Shown: positions 25,925 through 34,548 of the stretch, in pieces
Layout: the number at the start of each line of letters is the position of its first letter
How positions within the stretch are numbered: position 1 is the stretch's first letter
Translations under genes and position numbers: made by a program
Notes under the pieces: generated by a model
Seen by the model: the letters and a program-made list of their open reading frames with translations, nothing else
Database searches by the model: none
Told to the model about the DNA's origin: nothing
DNA from: JADJPO01 sp963825645
Lineage (GTDB): Bacteria > Actinomycetota > Actinomycetes > Actinomycetales > Kineosporiaceae
NCBI GenBank assembly: GCA_963825645.1
Contig: CAWGTT010000001.1
Location: forward strand, 1 to 64,000
DNA length: 64,000 nucleotides
Direction of reading: 5' to 3'

Positions 25925-26373
25925 TGAGCGCCGCTACCGAGCCCGTCTCCCGGCCCGTCTTCGACGATGTCGCGGTCGGAGACTGTCTGCCCGAGCGCAG
26001 CTTCACCCTGACCCGGGCCGGCCTTGTCCGGTACGCGGGCGCCAGCGGGGACTTCAACCCGATCCACTGGAACGCCCGGCGGGCCACCGAGGCCGGACTG
26101 CCCGATGTCATCGCCCACGGCATGCTCAGCATGGCCGTCGCACTTCGTCTGGTCACCGACTGGTGCGGCGACCCCGGTGCGGTGATCGAGTACGGCACCC
26201 GCTTCACCAACCCGGTCCCGGTGCCGGACGACGATGAGGGCGCCGGCATCCAGGTGAGCGGGACCGTGGCGGTCAAGGACGACGAGGCGCGCACGGTGCG
26301 CGTCGACCTCACCGTGACGAGCGGCGGGCAACGGGTGCTCGGCCGGGCGCAGGCCGTCGTCCGGCTGCGGTGA
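25924..26373 (+). CDS. hadB: MaoC-like (R)-hydroxyacyl-ACP dehydratase, catalytic subunit B
   Basis: 149 residues from GTG 25924, overlapping the hadA stop. The hydratase-2 motif is clear: YAGASGDFNPIHWN (catalytic Asp and His) followed by GLPDVIAHGMLSMA. It should pair with HadA to form an active dehydratase. The stop codon overlaps the start of the MFS gene (GTGA), so the three genes are translated as one unit. The order hadA-hadB after rpmG is conserved in actinobacteria. Confidence 0.88.
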   Translation: MSAATEPVSRPVFDDVAVGDCLPERSFTLTRAGLVRYAGASGDFNPIHWNARRATEAGLPDVIAHGMLSMAVALRLVTDWCGDPGAVIEYGTRFTNPVPVPDDDEGAGIQVSGTVAVKDDEARTVRVDLTVTSGGQRVLGRAQAVVRLR

Positions 26374-27716
26374 ACGGTTCCGATCCCGTTCCCATCCGGC
26401 ACGACCCCGAGCCACCGCCGTCACCCGACGTCGATCGCGCTGCTGCCCGAAGAGCCCAGTGGGCTGTGGCCGCCGTGTTCGCCGTGAGCGGGTTCGCCCT
26501 GGCCGGCTGGTTGGCTCGGATCCCGGCGGTGCGCGACGTGCTGGAGCTGACTGCGGGGCGGCTCGGGGTGATTCTGCTCGCGCTGTCGACCGGCTCGGTG
26601 CTGGCTCTGCCGCTGTCCGGGCCGGTCGTCCACCGGCTGCGGCCAGCGCGCACGGTGCTGTTCTCGGCAGCGCTCAGCATGCTCGCCCTGATCGGCATCG
26701 GGATCGGGGGCGCGGGCCTCGCCGGTGGCGTGATGCTCCTGGTGCCGTCGCTGTTCGCGGCTGGCGTCGGCATCGGCATGTGGGACGTCGCCATGAATGT
26801 CGAGGGCGCCGAGGTCGAACGCGGTGTCGGCCGGGCGATCATGCCCTGGTTCCACGCAGCGTTCAGCCTCGGGACGGTGGGCGGTGCGCTGACCGGGGCG
26901 CTAGCCGCGGCGTTGGCCCTCCCGCTGCCGGTGCATCTGAGTCTGGTGGCGGTGCTGTCGCTGGCGACGGTGGTCGTGGCGCTGCGCCGGTTCCTGCCGG
27001 TAGCGGAGGCGGCCGACGCCGAACGTGACGGTGGCAGCACGGCGAACCGTGGCAGCACGGCGATCGGGGTGGGGGGCGAGCGTGGTTCGGGCTCCGGAAC
27101 CCTGCAGGCTTGGCGAGAGCCACGGACGCTCCTGGTCGGTCTGCTCGCGCTGGGCATGGCGTTGGCCGAGGGCTCGGCCAACGACTGGCTGGCGCTGGGT
27201 CTGGTCGACGGCTACGGCCTCGGCAACGCCGCAGGCGCGGTGGGTCTCGGGCTCTTCCTCTGCGCGATGACCGCTTCCCGGCTCGCCGGGCCACGACTAC
27301 TGGCCCGCTTCGGAAGAGTGCCCGTGCTGCGCGGTGGCGCGCTCCTGGTACTGGCCGGCGTGCTGGTCTACGTCGGTGCCGCGCAGTGGGTCGAGCCCGG
27401 CCCGGTGCGCGACAACCTGGGCCCACATGTTCTCGCCGGCATCGCGATCGTGGCCTGGGGATGCGGTGCCGCTCTGGGGTTCCCGGTGGCGATGAGTGCG
27501 GCGGCCGACGACCCAGCGCGGGCCGCTGCGCGGGTCTCGGTGGTCGCCTCGATCGGGTATGTCGCCTTCCTGGCCGGCCCGCCGCTGCTCGGGTTGCTCG
27601 CCGACCGGGTGGGTGTGGTCCCCGCCATGCTCGGGGTGAGCGGCGCGGTGGCGCTCAGCCTGGTCAGCGCCGGCGCCGCGCGCGCCGTGGAGGGGTCGTC
27701 GTCGCCCAGCGACTAG
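26370..27716 (+). CDS. MFS transporter
   Basis: 448 residues, GTG start overlapping hadB by 4 nt. It has about 12 hydrophobic segments in two halves, with a central charged/Gly-Ser loop (VAEAADAERDGGSTANRGS...) at about residues 210-250. A WLARIPAVRDVLELTAGRLGVILLA segment after the first helix and MWDVAMNVEGAEVE in the fourth to fifth are characteristic of the YbjJ/FucP-like group of major facilitator proteins. The substrate is unknown. Translational coupling to the dehydratases is intriguing but may only reflect gene packing. It ends 10 bp before murB. Confidence 0.85.
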   Translation: MNGSDPVPIRHDPEPPPSPDVDRAAARRAQWAVAAVFAVSGFALAGWLARIPAVRDVLELTAGRLGVILLALSTGSVLALPLSGPVVHRLRPARTVLFSAALSMLALIGIGIGGAGLAGGVMLLVPSLFAAGVGIGMWDVAMNVEGAEVERGVGRAIMPWFHAAFSLGTVGGALTGALAAALALPLPVHLSLVAVLSLATVVVALRRFLPVAEAADAERDGGSTANRGSTAIGVGGERGSGSGTLQAWREPRTLLVGLLALGMALAEGSANDWLALGLVDGYGLGNAAGAVGLGLFLCAMTASRLAGPRLLARFGRVPVLRGGALLVLAGVLVYVGAAQWVEPGPVRDNLGPHVLAGIAIVAWGCGAALGFPVAMSAAADDPARAAARVSVVASIGYVAFLAGPPLLGLLADRVGVVPAMLGVSGAVALSLVSAGAARAVEGSSSPSD

Positions 27717-27726
27717 GGTTTCGGGA

Positions 27727-28800
27727 GTGACCGAATCGTCCCGACCGGAGCGGCGCAGCGGGGTTCGCCTCGCCGGCCTGACGACTCTGCGGGTCGGCGG
27801 TACCTCGGCGTCGTACGTGGCGGCCGCCTCCTCCGACGCGGTCATCGAGGCGGTGCGAGGCGCCGACGCCGCGGGGGAGCCGCTCCTGGTGCTCGGCGGC
27901 GGGTCGAATCTGCTGGCGGCGGATGAGGAGTTTCCCGGCACCGTGGTCCATCTGCGGACCCATGGCGTCGACGTGGTGGCGCAGGACGCCCGCTCCGGGG
28001 TCACCGTGCGGGTCGCGGCGGGTGAGCCGTGGGACGACGTCGTGGCGGCTGCCGTGGATCGCTCATGGTCGGGGGTCGAGGCGTTGTCCGGCATCCCCGG
28101 GTCGACCGGTGCCACCCCCGTGCAGAACGTCGGCGCGTACGGTCAGGAGGTCGCCGACACCCTCGCAGCGGTGCGCACGTGGGACCGCCAGCAGAACCGG
28201 GTCTGCACCCTGGCCGCGGCAGACTGCGAGTTCGGCTACCGGCATTCCCGGTTCAAGGAGGAGCGGTTCCGGGGCGGGCCACGCTATGTCGTGCTCGAGG
28301 TGACCTTCCAGCTGCCTCGTGGCGCGTTGTCGGCGCCCGTGCGCTACGTCGAGCTGGCCCGGACCCTCGGTGTTGAGGTCGGGCAGCGCGCGCCGTTGGC
28401 GACAGTACGCGAGGCAGTGCTCAGCCTGCGTCGCGCGAAGGGCATGGTGCTGGACGAGGCGGACCACGACACCTGGAGCGCAGGCAGTTTCTTTACCAAC
28501 CCGATCCTGGAACCCGTTGCGCTGCAGCGAATCCCGCAGGACGCGCCGCGCTGGCCGGCCGCCGGTGAGCGGTGCAAGGTGAGCGCCGCCTGGCTGATCG
28601 AGCGAGCCGGCTTCGGCAAGGGCTTCGGCCTCCCCGGGCCTGCGGCGCTGTCCACCAAGCACACCCTGGCGCTGACCAACCGGGGGACGGCGACCGCCGC
28701 CGACGTACTGGCCCTGGCCAGGACCGTGCAGGGCGGCGTCCGGGATGCGTTCGGGGTCGAGCTCGTGCCGGAGCCGGTGCTGGTCGGCTGCTCGCTCTAA
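27727..28800 (+). CDS. murB: UDP-N-acetylmuramate dehydrogenase
   Basis: 357 residues from GTG 27727. It reduces UDP-GlcNAc-enolpyruvate to UDP-MurNAc with NADPH and FAD in peptidoglycan synthesis. Visible signatures are LTTLRVGGTSA, the FAD-binding LLVLGGGSNLL, GIPGSTGATPVQNVGAYGQE, YRHSRFK (active-site Arg), AGSFFTNP (proton-donor Ser) and the C-terminal Glu in VPEPVLVG. The C-terminal region lacks no motif. The stop codon lies inside a 48-nt palindrome and overlaps the stop of the convergent add gene. The location in the rpmG-secE interval matches other actinobacteria. Confidence 0.93.
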   Translation: MTESSRPERRSGVRLAGLTTLRVGGTSASYVAAASSDAVIEAVRGADAAGEPLLVLGGGSNLLAADEEFPGTVVHLRTHGVDVVAQDARSGVTVRVAAGEPWDDVVAAAVDRSWSGVEALSGIPGSTGATPVQNVGAYGQEVADTLAAVRTWDRQQNRVCTLAAADCEFGYRHSRFKEERFRGGPRYVVLEVTFQLPRGALSAPVRYVELARTLGVEVGQRAPLATVREAVLSLRRAKGMVLDEADHDTWSAGSFFTNPILEPVALQRIPQDAPRWPAAGERCKVSAAWLIERAGFGKGFGLPGPAALSTKHTLALTNRGTATAADVLALARTVQGGVRDAFGVELVPEPVLVGCSL

Positions 28801-29870
28801 ACCCGCTCATGCTCCGCGGGTGCACCCGCGGAGCATGAGCGGGTTTCGACGGTGAGCCAGGCTTCGATCCCGCTCAGCAGGTTCTTGACGAGGTCCTGCG
28901 GAGCCCGGGAGGCCTGGACCGAGGCGCGGGCCAGGTCTGCCAGCTCCCGATCGGTGAAGCCGTGGACGTCGCGGGCGGCCTGGTACTGGTCGGCCAGGCG
29001 TGGTCCGAACAGCAGCGGATCGTCGGCGCCCAGCGCGATGTGCGCTCCGGCGTCCACGAGTCGGCGAAGCGGTACGTCGTCCAGTGTGGGGTAGACCCCC
29101 AGCGCCACGTTGCTGGTCGGGCACACCTCCAGCGCCACGCCGGCGTCCACCAGCCGGGAGAGCAGTTCGGGGTCCTCGGCCGCGCGGACACCGTGCCCCA
29201 GACGTACCGGTGCGAGAGCATTCAAGGTGGTCCGCACATGTCGGGGGCCGAGCAGTTCGCCGCTGTGGGGAACGCTGGCCAGGCCGGCCCGGGACGCGAT
29301 GCGGAAGGCCGCCGCGAACTCCTCGGTGTCGCCGCGTCGCTCGTCGTTGCTGAGCCCGAAGCCGATCACCTCCCCAGCGCCGTCTCCGGCGTACCGGGCG
29401 GCCAGGCGGGCCAAGGTGCGGGCGTCGAGCGGGTGACGGATCCGGCTCGCTGCGACGATCACCGCGACATGGCATGCGGTGGTCCGAGCCGCCTCCCGTG
29501 CGGCATCCAGCACGATCTCCAGGGCCGGTGTCAGGCCGCCGACGAAGGGAGCGTAGGACGTCGGGTCGACCTGCAGCTCCAGCCAGCCCGAGCCCTCGGC
29601 CGCGTCGTCCTCGGCCGCCTCGAGCACGAGCCGGCGCATGTCGTGTGCGTCCCGCACGCATGCCCGGGCCGCCTCATAGAGGCGCTGGAATCGAAACCAG
29701 CCGCGCTCGTCCGGGGTCAGCCGCAGGAGATGGTGCTCGCGCAGCGTCTCCGGCAACCGGATTCCGTGCTTGTCGGCCAGCTCGACCAGTGTCTGCGGGC
29801 GCATGCTGCCGGTGAAGTGCAGGTGCAGGTGTGCCTTCGGCAGCCTGTGAATCGATCGGGCCCCCTGCAT
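28797..29870 (-). CDS. add: Adenosine deaminase
   Basis: 357 residues from ATG 29870; an upstream start at 29948 would add 26 residues that do not resemble the family. A metal-dependent amidohydrolase: KAHLHLHFTGS (two zinc His), VPHSGELLG (zinc His and catalytic Glu region), LGHGVRA and ALGADDPLLFG (zinc Asp). It converts adenosine to inosine for purine salvage; activity on a related aminopurine nucleoside cannot be excluded. It is convergent with murB, with the last codons inside the shared palindrome. Confidence 0.88.
   Translation of the reverse strand: MQGARSIHRLPKAHLHLHFTGSMRPQTLVELADKHGIRLPETLREHHLLRLTPDERGWFRFQRLYEAARACVRDAHDMRRLVLEAAEDDAAEGSGWLELQVDPTSYAPFVGGLTPALEIVLDAAREAARTTACHVAVIVAASRIRHPLDARTLARLAARYAGDGAGEVIGFGLSNDERRGDTEEFAAAFRIASRAGLASVPHSGELLGPRHVRTTLNALAPVRLGHGVRAAEDPELLSRLVDAGVALEVCPTSNVALGVYPTLDDVPLRRLVDAGAHIALGADDPLLFGPRLADQYQAARDVHGFTDRELADLARASVQASRAPQDLVKNLLSGIEAWLTVETRSCSAGAPAEHERV
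28799..28846. terminator. 48-nt perfect palindrome, bidirectional terminator for murB and add
   Basis: Bases 28799-28822 are the exact reverse complement of 28823-28846 (AAACCCGCTCATGCTCC..., centre GGGTGCACCC). It begins in the murB stop codon and lies within the last 16 codons of add, ending in T's on both strands. It can terminate transcription from both sides. Confidence 0.85.
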
Positions 29871-30119
29871 GGCCTGAGTCTGCCACCCGACCTTGGGGCG
29901 GCCGACGAGCGGACTCGTCTGCGCGCTCAGTAATCGATGCCGATCCAAGTGGTAACTCTGTGAGAATGGATCGCCACTTCCAGTCGGCTTTGTGAGTTCG
30001 ACCTCGACTCGCGGCCCGCGTACACTGCTCGGCGGTGGTTGCCGACCGCCATGCTCAACGCTGCCCCTGGCTCCCCCTGAGTAGGGACAATCGTTCAGCA
30101 GACACGGTCGCAGCTACAC

Positions 30120-30192
30120 AGGGCAGTGGCGCAACTGGCAGCGCTCCGGTCTCCAAAACCGGCGGTTGGGGGTTCGAGTCCCTCCTGCCCTG
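30120..30192 (+). tRNA. tRNA-Trp (CCA)
   Basis: 73-nt cloverleaf: acceptor stem AGGGCAG with CTGCCCT, anticodon stem CCGGT/ACCGG with loop CTCCAAA (anticodon CCA), T-loop TTCGAGT, no encoded CCA. The position just before secE is conserved in actinobacteria. Confidence 0.95.
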
Positions 30193-30260
30193 CGGAACAC
30201 CGCGCCGGCGTCCCCGGCGGCGCGACATGGTGAGCAACCGTTCCCGATCAGGTGAGAAGC

Positions 30261-30497
30261 GTGACGACCAGCATCCGTGCCAGCGCCGAATCGACGCCCG
30301 CCCCGCGCCGAGGCGGTGGGCTCCGCCTGTTCCTGCGCCAGGTCGTGGCCGAGCTGAAGAAGGTGGTGCGGCCGACCCGCACCGAGCTGCTCACCTACAC
30401 CTGGGTGGTGCTGGTTTTCGTGCTCATCGTGATGGCCTACGTCTCCGCCTTGGACTTCGGCTTCGGCAAGCTCGTCCTGTGGACGTTCAGCAACTGA
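30261..30497 (+). CDS. secE: Preprotein translocase subunit SecE
   Basis: 78 residues from GTG 30261; GTG 30252 in the same frame is an alternative. The FLRQVVAELKKVVRPTRTELLTYTWVVLVFVLIVMAYVSALD segment is the family core: an amphipathic helix lying on the membrane, then one transmembrane helix. It clamps SecY in the export channel. The short Ser/Pro/Arg N-terminal extension is typical for actinobacteria. It is cotranscribed with nusG, 58 bp downstream. Confidence 0.92.
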   Translation: MTTSIRASAESTPAPRRGGGLRLFLRQVVAELKKVVRPTRTELLTYTWVVLVFVLIVMAYVSALDFGFGKLVLWTFSN

Positions 30498-30555
30498 TCG
30501 GCAGGAACTGGCCGACGGCACATCTCCACACCCCAGTCAAAGAGTAGGGAACACC

Positions 30556-31386
30556 GTGTCCGAGCAGACTTCGCACCTGACCGCCGAGCCTGACCTGGTC
30601 GAGCCCGATTCCAGCGCCGACCCCGCCGTCGGGGACGAGTCGCAGGACACCGGCGCCGATGCGGCGGTCGACGCAGGCCTGGACGACGGACCGACGTCTG
30701 GCGTGGACGACGTGGAACACAACGCGACGTCTGGCGTGGACGACGAGGCCGGCGTGGACGACGAGGCCGGCGTGGACGACGAGGCCGGTGAGGAGGAGGT
30801 CGACCCGGTCGCCGAGTTCCGGGCCGAGCTACGTCGCGCCGTCGGAGAGTGGTTCGTGATCCACTCCTACGCCGGGTACGAGAACCGCGTCAAGGCCAAC
30901 CTGGAGAACCGGATCAACAGCCTCAACATGGAGGACTACATCTTCCAGGTCGAGGTGCCCATGGAAGAGGTCACCGAGATCAAGAACGGCCAGCGCAAGC
31001 TGGTGCGCCGGGTCCGAATCCCCGGCTACGTCCTGGTCCGTATGGACCTGACCGACGAGTCGTGGGGCGCCGTCCGGCACACCCCGGGGGTGACCGGCTT
31101 CGTCGGGCACACGCACCAGCCTGTGCCGCTGAGCGTCGATGAGGTGTTCTCGATGCTCGCCCCTTCGCTGCAGAAGGTGGACGGCGCCAAGCCGGCCAAG
31201 GCGGAGGTCAAGGTCGTGGACTACGAGGTCGGCGAGTCGGTGACCGTGATGGAGGGCCCGTTCGAGACCCTCCCGGCCACCATCTCCGAGATCAACCCGG
31301 ATGCGCAGAAGCTCAAGGTGCTGGTCTCCATCTTCGGTCGGGAGACCCCGGTCGAGCTGTCGTTCAACCAGGTGGCCAAGATCTGA
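30556..31386 (+). CDS. nusG: Transcription termination/antitermination protein NusG
   Basis: 276 residues from GTG 30556. The NGN domain (WFVIHSYAGYENRVKANLENR, GYVLVRMDLTDESW, TGFVGH) is at about 95-190 and the KOW domain (GESVTVMEGPFETLPATISEI, VLVSIFGRETPVELSFNQVAKI) at the C-terminus. The first 90 residues are an acidic extension with three consecutive GVDDEA units (DNA repeat GGCGTGGACGACGAGGCC), longer than needed for function but common in actinobacterial NusG. It binds RNA polymerase and links it to Rho or ribosomes. It precedes rplK. Confidence 0.95.
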   Translation: MSEQTSHLTAEPDLVEPDSSADPAVGDESQDTGADAAVDAGLDDGPTSGVDDVEHNATSGVDDEAGVDDEAGVDDEAGEEEVDPVAEFRAELRRAVGEWFVIHSYAGYENRVKANLENRINSLNMEDYIFQVEVPMEEVTEIKNGQRKLVRRVRIPGYVLVRMDLTDESWGAVRHTPGVTGFVGHTHQPVPLSVDEVFSMLAPSLQKVDGAKPAKAEVKVVDYEVGESVTVMEGPFETLPATISEINPDAQKLKVLVSIFGRETPVELSFNQVAKI

Positions 31387-31433
31387 GCACCCTGCTCAGG
31401 TCGCCTGCTCACGTAAGGACCCGGACAAAAGAC

Positions 31434-31868
31434 ATGCCTCCCAAGAAGAAGAAGATCGCCGGCTACATCAAGCTGCAGATCAACGCCGGTGCGGCAACGC
31501 CTGCGCCGCCGATCGGTCCCGCGCTCGGTCAGCACGGTGTCAACATCATGGAGTTCTGCAGGGCCTACAACGCCCAGACCGAGGGCCAGCGCGGTCAGGT
31601 GATCCCTGTCGAGATCACGGTGTACGAAGACCGCTCGTTCACCTTCATCACCAAGACCCCGCCGGCGGCTGAGCTGATCAAGAAGGCGGCCGGAGTGGCC
31701 AAGGGGTCCGGCGAGCCGCACACGAACAAGGTCGGCAGGCTCACCCAGGCCCAGGTCCGCGAGATCGCGCAGGTCAAGCTCGAGGACCTCAACGCCAACG
31801 ACGTGGACGCGGCGTCGAAGATCATCGCAGGCACCGCCCGGTCAATGGGCATCACCGTCGAGAGCTGA
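31434..31868 (+). CDS. rplK: 50S ribosomal protein L11
   Basis: 144 residues. The start MPPKKKKIAGYIKLQINAGAATPAPPIGPALGQHGVN is typical, with the Pro-Pro hinge between the N-terminal domain and the 23S-rRNA-binding C-terminal domain (AGTARSMGI). It forms the GTPase-associated stalk base and is the target region of thiopeptides. It heads the rplK-rplA pair behind nusG. Confidence 0.97.
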   Translation: MPPKKKKIAGYIKLQINAGAATPAPPIGPALGQHGVNIMEFCRAYNAQTEGQRGQVIPVEITVYEDRSFTFITKTPPAAELIKKAAGVAKGSGEPHTNKVGRLTQAQVREIAQVKLEDLNANDVDAASKIIAGTARSMGITVES

Positions 31869-31965
31869 GAGCACATAGCCTGTCCCATCCACCAGTGGCA
31901 GGGCGCAGCGCCGCCCGCTGACCACGACTCCGACCGGAACTCGTTTCCACACAGGGAGAAGCACC

Positions 31966-32685
31966 ATGAAGCGCAGCAAGGCCTACCGTGCCGCGGCCGA
32001 GAAGATCTCCGCCGACCGGTTCTACGCCCCGCTCGAGGCGGTCCGCCTCGCCAAGCAGACATCCACCACCACCTACGACGCCACCGTCGAGGTCGCCTTC
32101 CGACTCGGGGTCGATCCCCGCAAGGCCGACCAGATGGTGCGCGGCACCGTCAACCTTCCGCACGGCACCGGCAAGACCGCCCGGGTCCTGGTCTTCGCCA
32201 CGGGTGAGCGCGCCGCGCAGGCCGAAGCGGCCGGTGCCGACTACGTAGGCTCCGACGACATGCTCGAGAAGGTTCAGGGCGGCTGGCTCGACTTCGACGC
32301 GGTCGTGGCCACGCCCGATCTGATGGGCAAGGTCGGCCGGCTGGGCAAGGTGCTCGGGCCGCGCGGTCTCATGCCCAACCCGAAGACCGGCACCGTGACC
32401 ATGGACGTCGCCAAGGCGGTCGAGGAGATCAAGGGCGGCAAGATCGAGTTCCGGGTCGACAAGCACGCGAACCTGCACTTCATCATCGGGAAGACCTCGT
32501 TCAGCGATAGCGCGCTGGTGCAGAACTACGCCGCGGCGCTGGAAGAGGTCCTGCGGCTCAAGCCGTCTGCTGCCAAGGGGCGCTTCCTGCAGAAGGGCAC
32601 CATCGCCACCACGATGGGCCCGGGTATCCCGGTCGACGTGACCCGCACCCGCGACCTCGAGGCCGAGGAGTTCGACGGGGCCTGA
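31966..32685 (+). CDS. rplA: 50S ribosomal protein L1
   Basis: 239 residues, AGGGAG ribosome site. The core shows TVEVAFRLGVDPRKADQMVRGTVNLPHGTGK, DLMGKVGRLGKVLGPRGLMPNPKTGTVT and GGKIEFRVDKHANLH. It forms the L1 stalk at the E site and usually represses the L11-L1 message. It is followed by the L10 leader region. Confidence 0.97.
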   Translation: MKRSKAYRAAAEKISADRFYAPLEAVRLAKQTSTTTYDATVEVAFRLGVDPRKADQMVRGTVNLPHGTGKTARVLVFATGERAAQAEAAGADYVGSDDMLEKVQGGWLDFDAVVATPDLMGKVGRLGKVLGPRGLMPNPKTGTVTMDVAKAVEEIKGGKIEFRVDKHANLHFIIGKTSFSDSALVQNYAAALEEVLRLKPSAAKGRFLQKGTIATTMGPGIPVDVTRTRDLEAEEFDGA

Positions 32686-32751
32686 ACCCCGAGCGGATGC
32701 CGGTGACCGAGCTCGGATTTGGATGCGAGCCGAGGGATCACGTAGTCTCCA

Positions 32752-32907
32752 CGCACCGAAGACCGCCGGTCATCACCCCCAGGGTGAACGAAGGTCCCGC
32801 CGAGGTGGGCGACCTGCGCAGGTGTGAACGAGTTCGACGCGTCAAGCCATGTTTGTGGCCTGAACGCCCGGGCCCCGTGCGCTCCTGCGCCGGGGCTCTT
32901 GTCGTTT
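32752..32907 (+). promoter_or_regulatory. Ribosomal protein L10 leader with terminator-like stem
   Basis: The untranslated region before rplJ carries ACCGCCGGTCA ... GAAGGTCCCGCCGAGGTGGGCGACCTGCGCAGG, the pattern of the actinobacterial L10 leader that binds the L10(L12)4 complex to repress rplJ-rplL. It ends with a hairpin (GGCCCCG 32871-32877, CGGGGCTC from 32891) that could act as attenuator or terminator before the gene. Confidence 0.7.
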
Positions 32908-32953
32908 CCACGGATCTCGCGGGGCCTGCGCCGGCACCACTGGAAGGAGTGCC

Positions 32954-33565
32954 ATGGCCAGGCCTGACAAGGCGGCTGCGGTTGCCAACATCGCGACCAA
33001 GTTCCGCGACTCCAATGCCGCCGTGCTGACCGAGTATCGCGGTCTGTCCGTGGCGCAGCTGCGCGAGCTCCGCATGAGCATCAGCAGTCACGCCACCTAC
33101 GCCGTGGTGAAGAACACGCTCACGGCGATCGCGGCCAGGGATGCGGGAGTCACTGCCTTCGACGACCAGCTCAGCGGACCCACCGCCGTCGCCTTCGTCA
33201 CCGGGGACCCCGTCGCGGCGGCCAAGGGGTTGCGTGACTTCGCCAGGGCCAACCCCGCCCTGGTGATCAAGGGCGGAGTGCTCGACGGTCGCTCGCTGAC
33301 CGCCGACGAGGTCCGCACGCTCGCCGACCTCGATTCGCGCGAGGTCTTGCTGGCCAAGCTGGCGGGCGCCATGAAGGCGTCTCTCACCAACGCCGTCTAC
33401 CTGTTCACCGCTCCCCTCTCGCAGACCGCCCGTGTACTGGATGCGTTGCGACAGAAGGCGGAGAGCAACCCGACCATCCTCCGCGGAGGCGCCGAGACGT
33501 CGGCTCCGGCAGCCGTCGAGGAGAGTGCACCTCCCGCCGTCGAGGCGGACACCACCGAGGACTGA
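32954..33565 (+). CDS. rplJ: 50S ribosomal protein L10
   Basis: 203 residues, GGAAGGAG ribosome site. The N-terminal rRNA-binding part (VLTEYRGLSVAQLRELR, YAVVKNTL) is followed by a C-terminal helix for L7/L12 dimers, here with an Ala/Pro/Glu-rich extension. It forms the stalk with rplL, the next gene, and is controlled through the upstream leader. Confidence 0.97.
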   Translation: MARPDKAAAVANIATKFRDSNAAVLTEYRGLSVAQLRELRMSISSHATYAVVKNTLTAIAARDAGVTAFDDQLSGPTAVAFVTGDPVAAAKGLRDFARANPALVIKGGVLDGRSLTADEVRTLADLDSREVLLAKLAGAMKASLTNAVYLFTAPLSQTARVLDALRQKAESNPTILRGGAETSAPAAVEESAPPAVEADTTED

Positions 33566-33637
33566 CCCGCCCCGCCCACCCCAGCGCGCGCGGGATCGCC
33601 CCAGCCGCGTGATCGACCAACGGAAGGAACGCCGACC

Positions 33638-34030
33638 ATGGCGAAGCTCAGTAGTGATGACCTGCTCGACGCGTTCAAGGAGATGACGCTGATCGAGCTC
33701 TCCGAGTTCGTGAAGAAGTTCGAGGACACCTTCGAGGTGACCGCGGCCGCTCCGGTTGCGGTGGCCGCAGCCGCTCCGGCCGCCGGTGGCGGCGAGGCCG
33801 TTGCCGAGGCCGAGCAGGACGAGTTCGACGTGATCCTCGAGAGCGCCGGCGATAAGAAGATCCAGGTCATCAAGGAGGTGCGCGCGCTGGTGTCATCGCT
33901 CGGCCTGAGGGAGGCCAAGGACCTGGTGGACGGCGCACCCAAGCCGGTCCTGGAGAAGGTCAACAAGGAGGCCGCCGACAAGGCTAGGGCTGCCCTCGAG
34001 GGCGCCGGTGCCACGGTGAGCGTGAAGTAA
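33638..34030 (+). CDS. rplL: 50S ribosomal protein L7/L12
   Basis: 130 residues: an N-terminal dimerisation domain, an Ala-rich hinge (APVAVAAAAPAAGGGEAV) and the C-terminal factor-binding domain (EFDVILESAGDKKIQVIKEVR, LGLREAKDLVDGAPKPV). It recruits translation factors to the ribosome. A 15-bp-stem terminator follows 19 bp after the stop. Confidence 0.97.
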   Translation: MAKLSSDDLLDAFKEMTLIELSEFVKKFEDTFEVTAAAPVAVAAAAPAAGGGEAVAEAEQDEFDVILESAGDKKIQVIKEVRALVSSLGLREAKDLVDGAPKPVLEKVNKEAADKARAALEGAGATVSVK

Positions 34031-34049
34031 CGACCGCAACGACACCACG

Positions 34050-34082
34050 CGGCGGCCGGGTCCGGTTCGGACCCGGCCGCCG
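34050..34082 (+). terminator. Terminator after rplL
   Basis: A perfect 15-bp stem (34050-34064 with 34068-34082) and a 3-nt loop, 19 bp after rplL. It lies between rplL and the convergent membrane-protein gene, so it may serve both. Confidence 0.85.
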
Positions 34083-34110
34083 TCGTCGTCCGAGGCCGCC
34101 GCGCCTGGTG

Positions 34111-34548
34111 CTAGCGCGGCTGGTGCCGGCCGGCGCGGGCCACGACTGCCAGCGACACGAGCATGCCCATCGCGATGCCCAAGGTGGCGACGGCGAGCAC
34201 CGCCTGGATCGCGATCTCCAGACCGGTGGAAGAGACGGCGAACGGGAACACCTGCCAGATCCGGACCATCACCACCAAGGAGAAGCCGGCTAGGACCAGG
34301 TCGCCGATCGACTTGAGCCATTGCGGGTCGTACACGACGTAGACGAGGTTGACCACGATTCCAGCCACCAGGGCGGCGTCCAGCACCGGGATGACCTGTC
34401 GGGTGTCAAAGGTCAGGAACGGGATCGTCTGCCACCCTGGCCAGACGTGGATGGCGCCCAGGAGCAGGGCATTGACCGCGACGCCAACCAGATAGCCCGG
34501 CAGCCGGGCCGGGCTGGGTCTGCGACGGTGCGGTGCGGTGACGGCCAT
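34111..34548 (-). CDS. Small integral membrane protein, unknown function
   Basis: 145 residues with four predicted membrane segments: YLVGVAVNALLLGAIHVW, VIPVLDAALVAGIVVNLVYV, IGDLVLAGFSLVVMVRIWQV and AIQAVLAVATLGIAMGMLVSL. A short basic N-terminus (RRRPSPARLP) suggests a cytoplasmic start. I do not recognise a family or motif. It lies on the opposite strand between rplL and rpoB, which breaks the usual rplL-rpoB spacing. GGAGG (34561-34557 on the minus strand) precedes the ATG. Codon use matches the neighbours. Confidence 0.75.
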   Translation of the reverse strand: MAVTAPHRRRPSPARLPGYLVGVAVNALLLGAIHVWPGWQTIPFLTFDTRQVIPVLDAALVAGIVVNLVYVVYDPQWLKSIGDLVLAGFSLVVMVRIWQVFPFAVSSTGLEIAIQAVLAVATLGIAMGMLVSLAVVARAGRHQPR

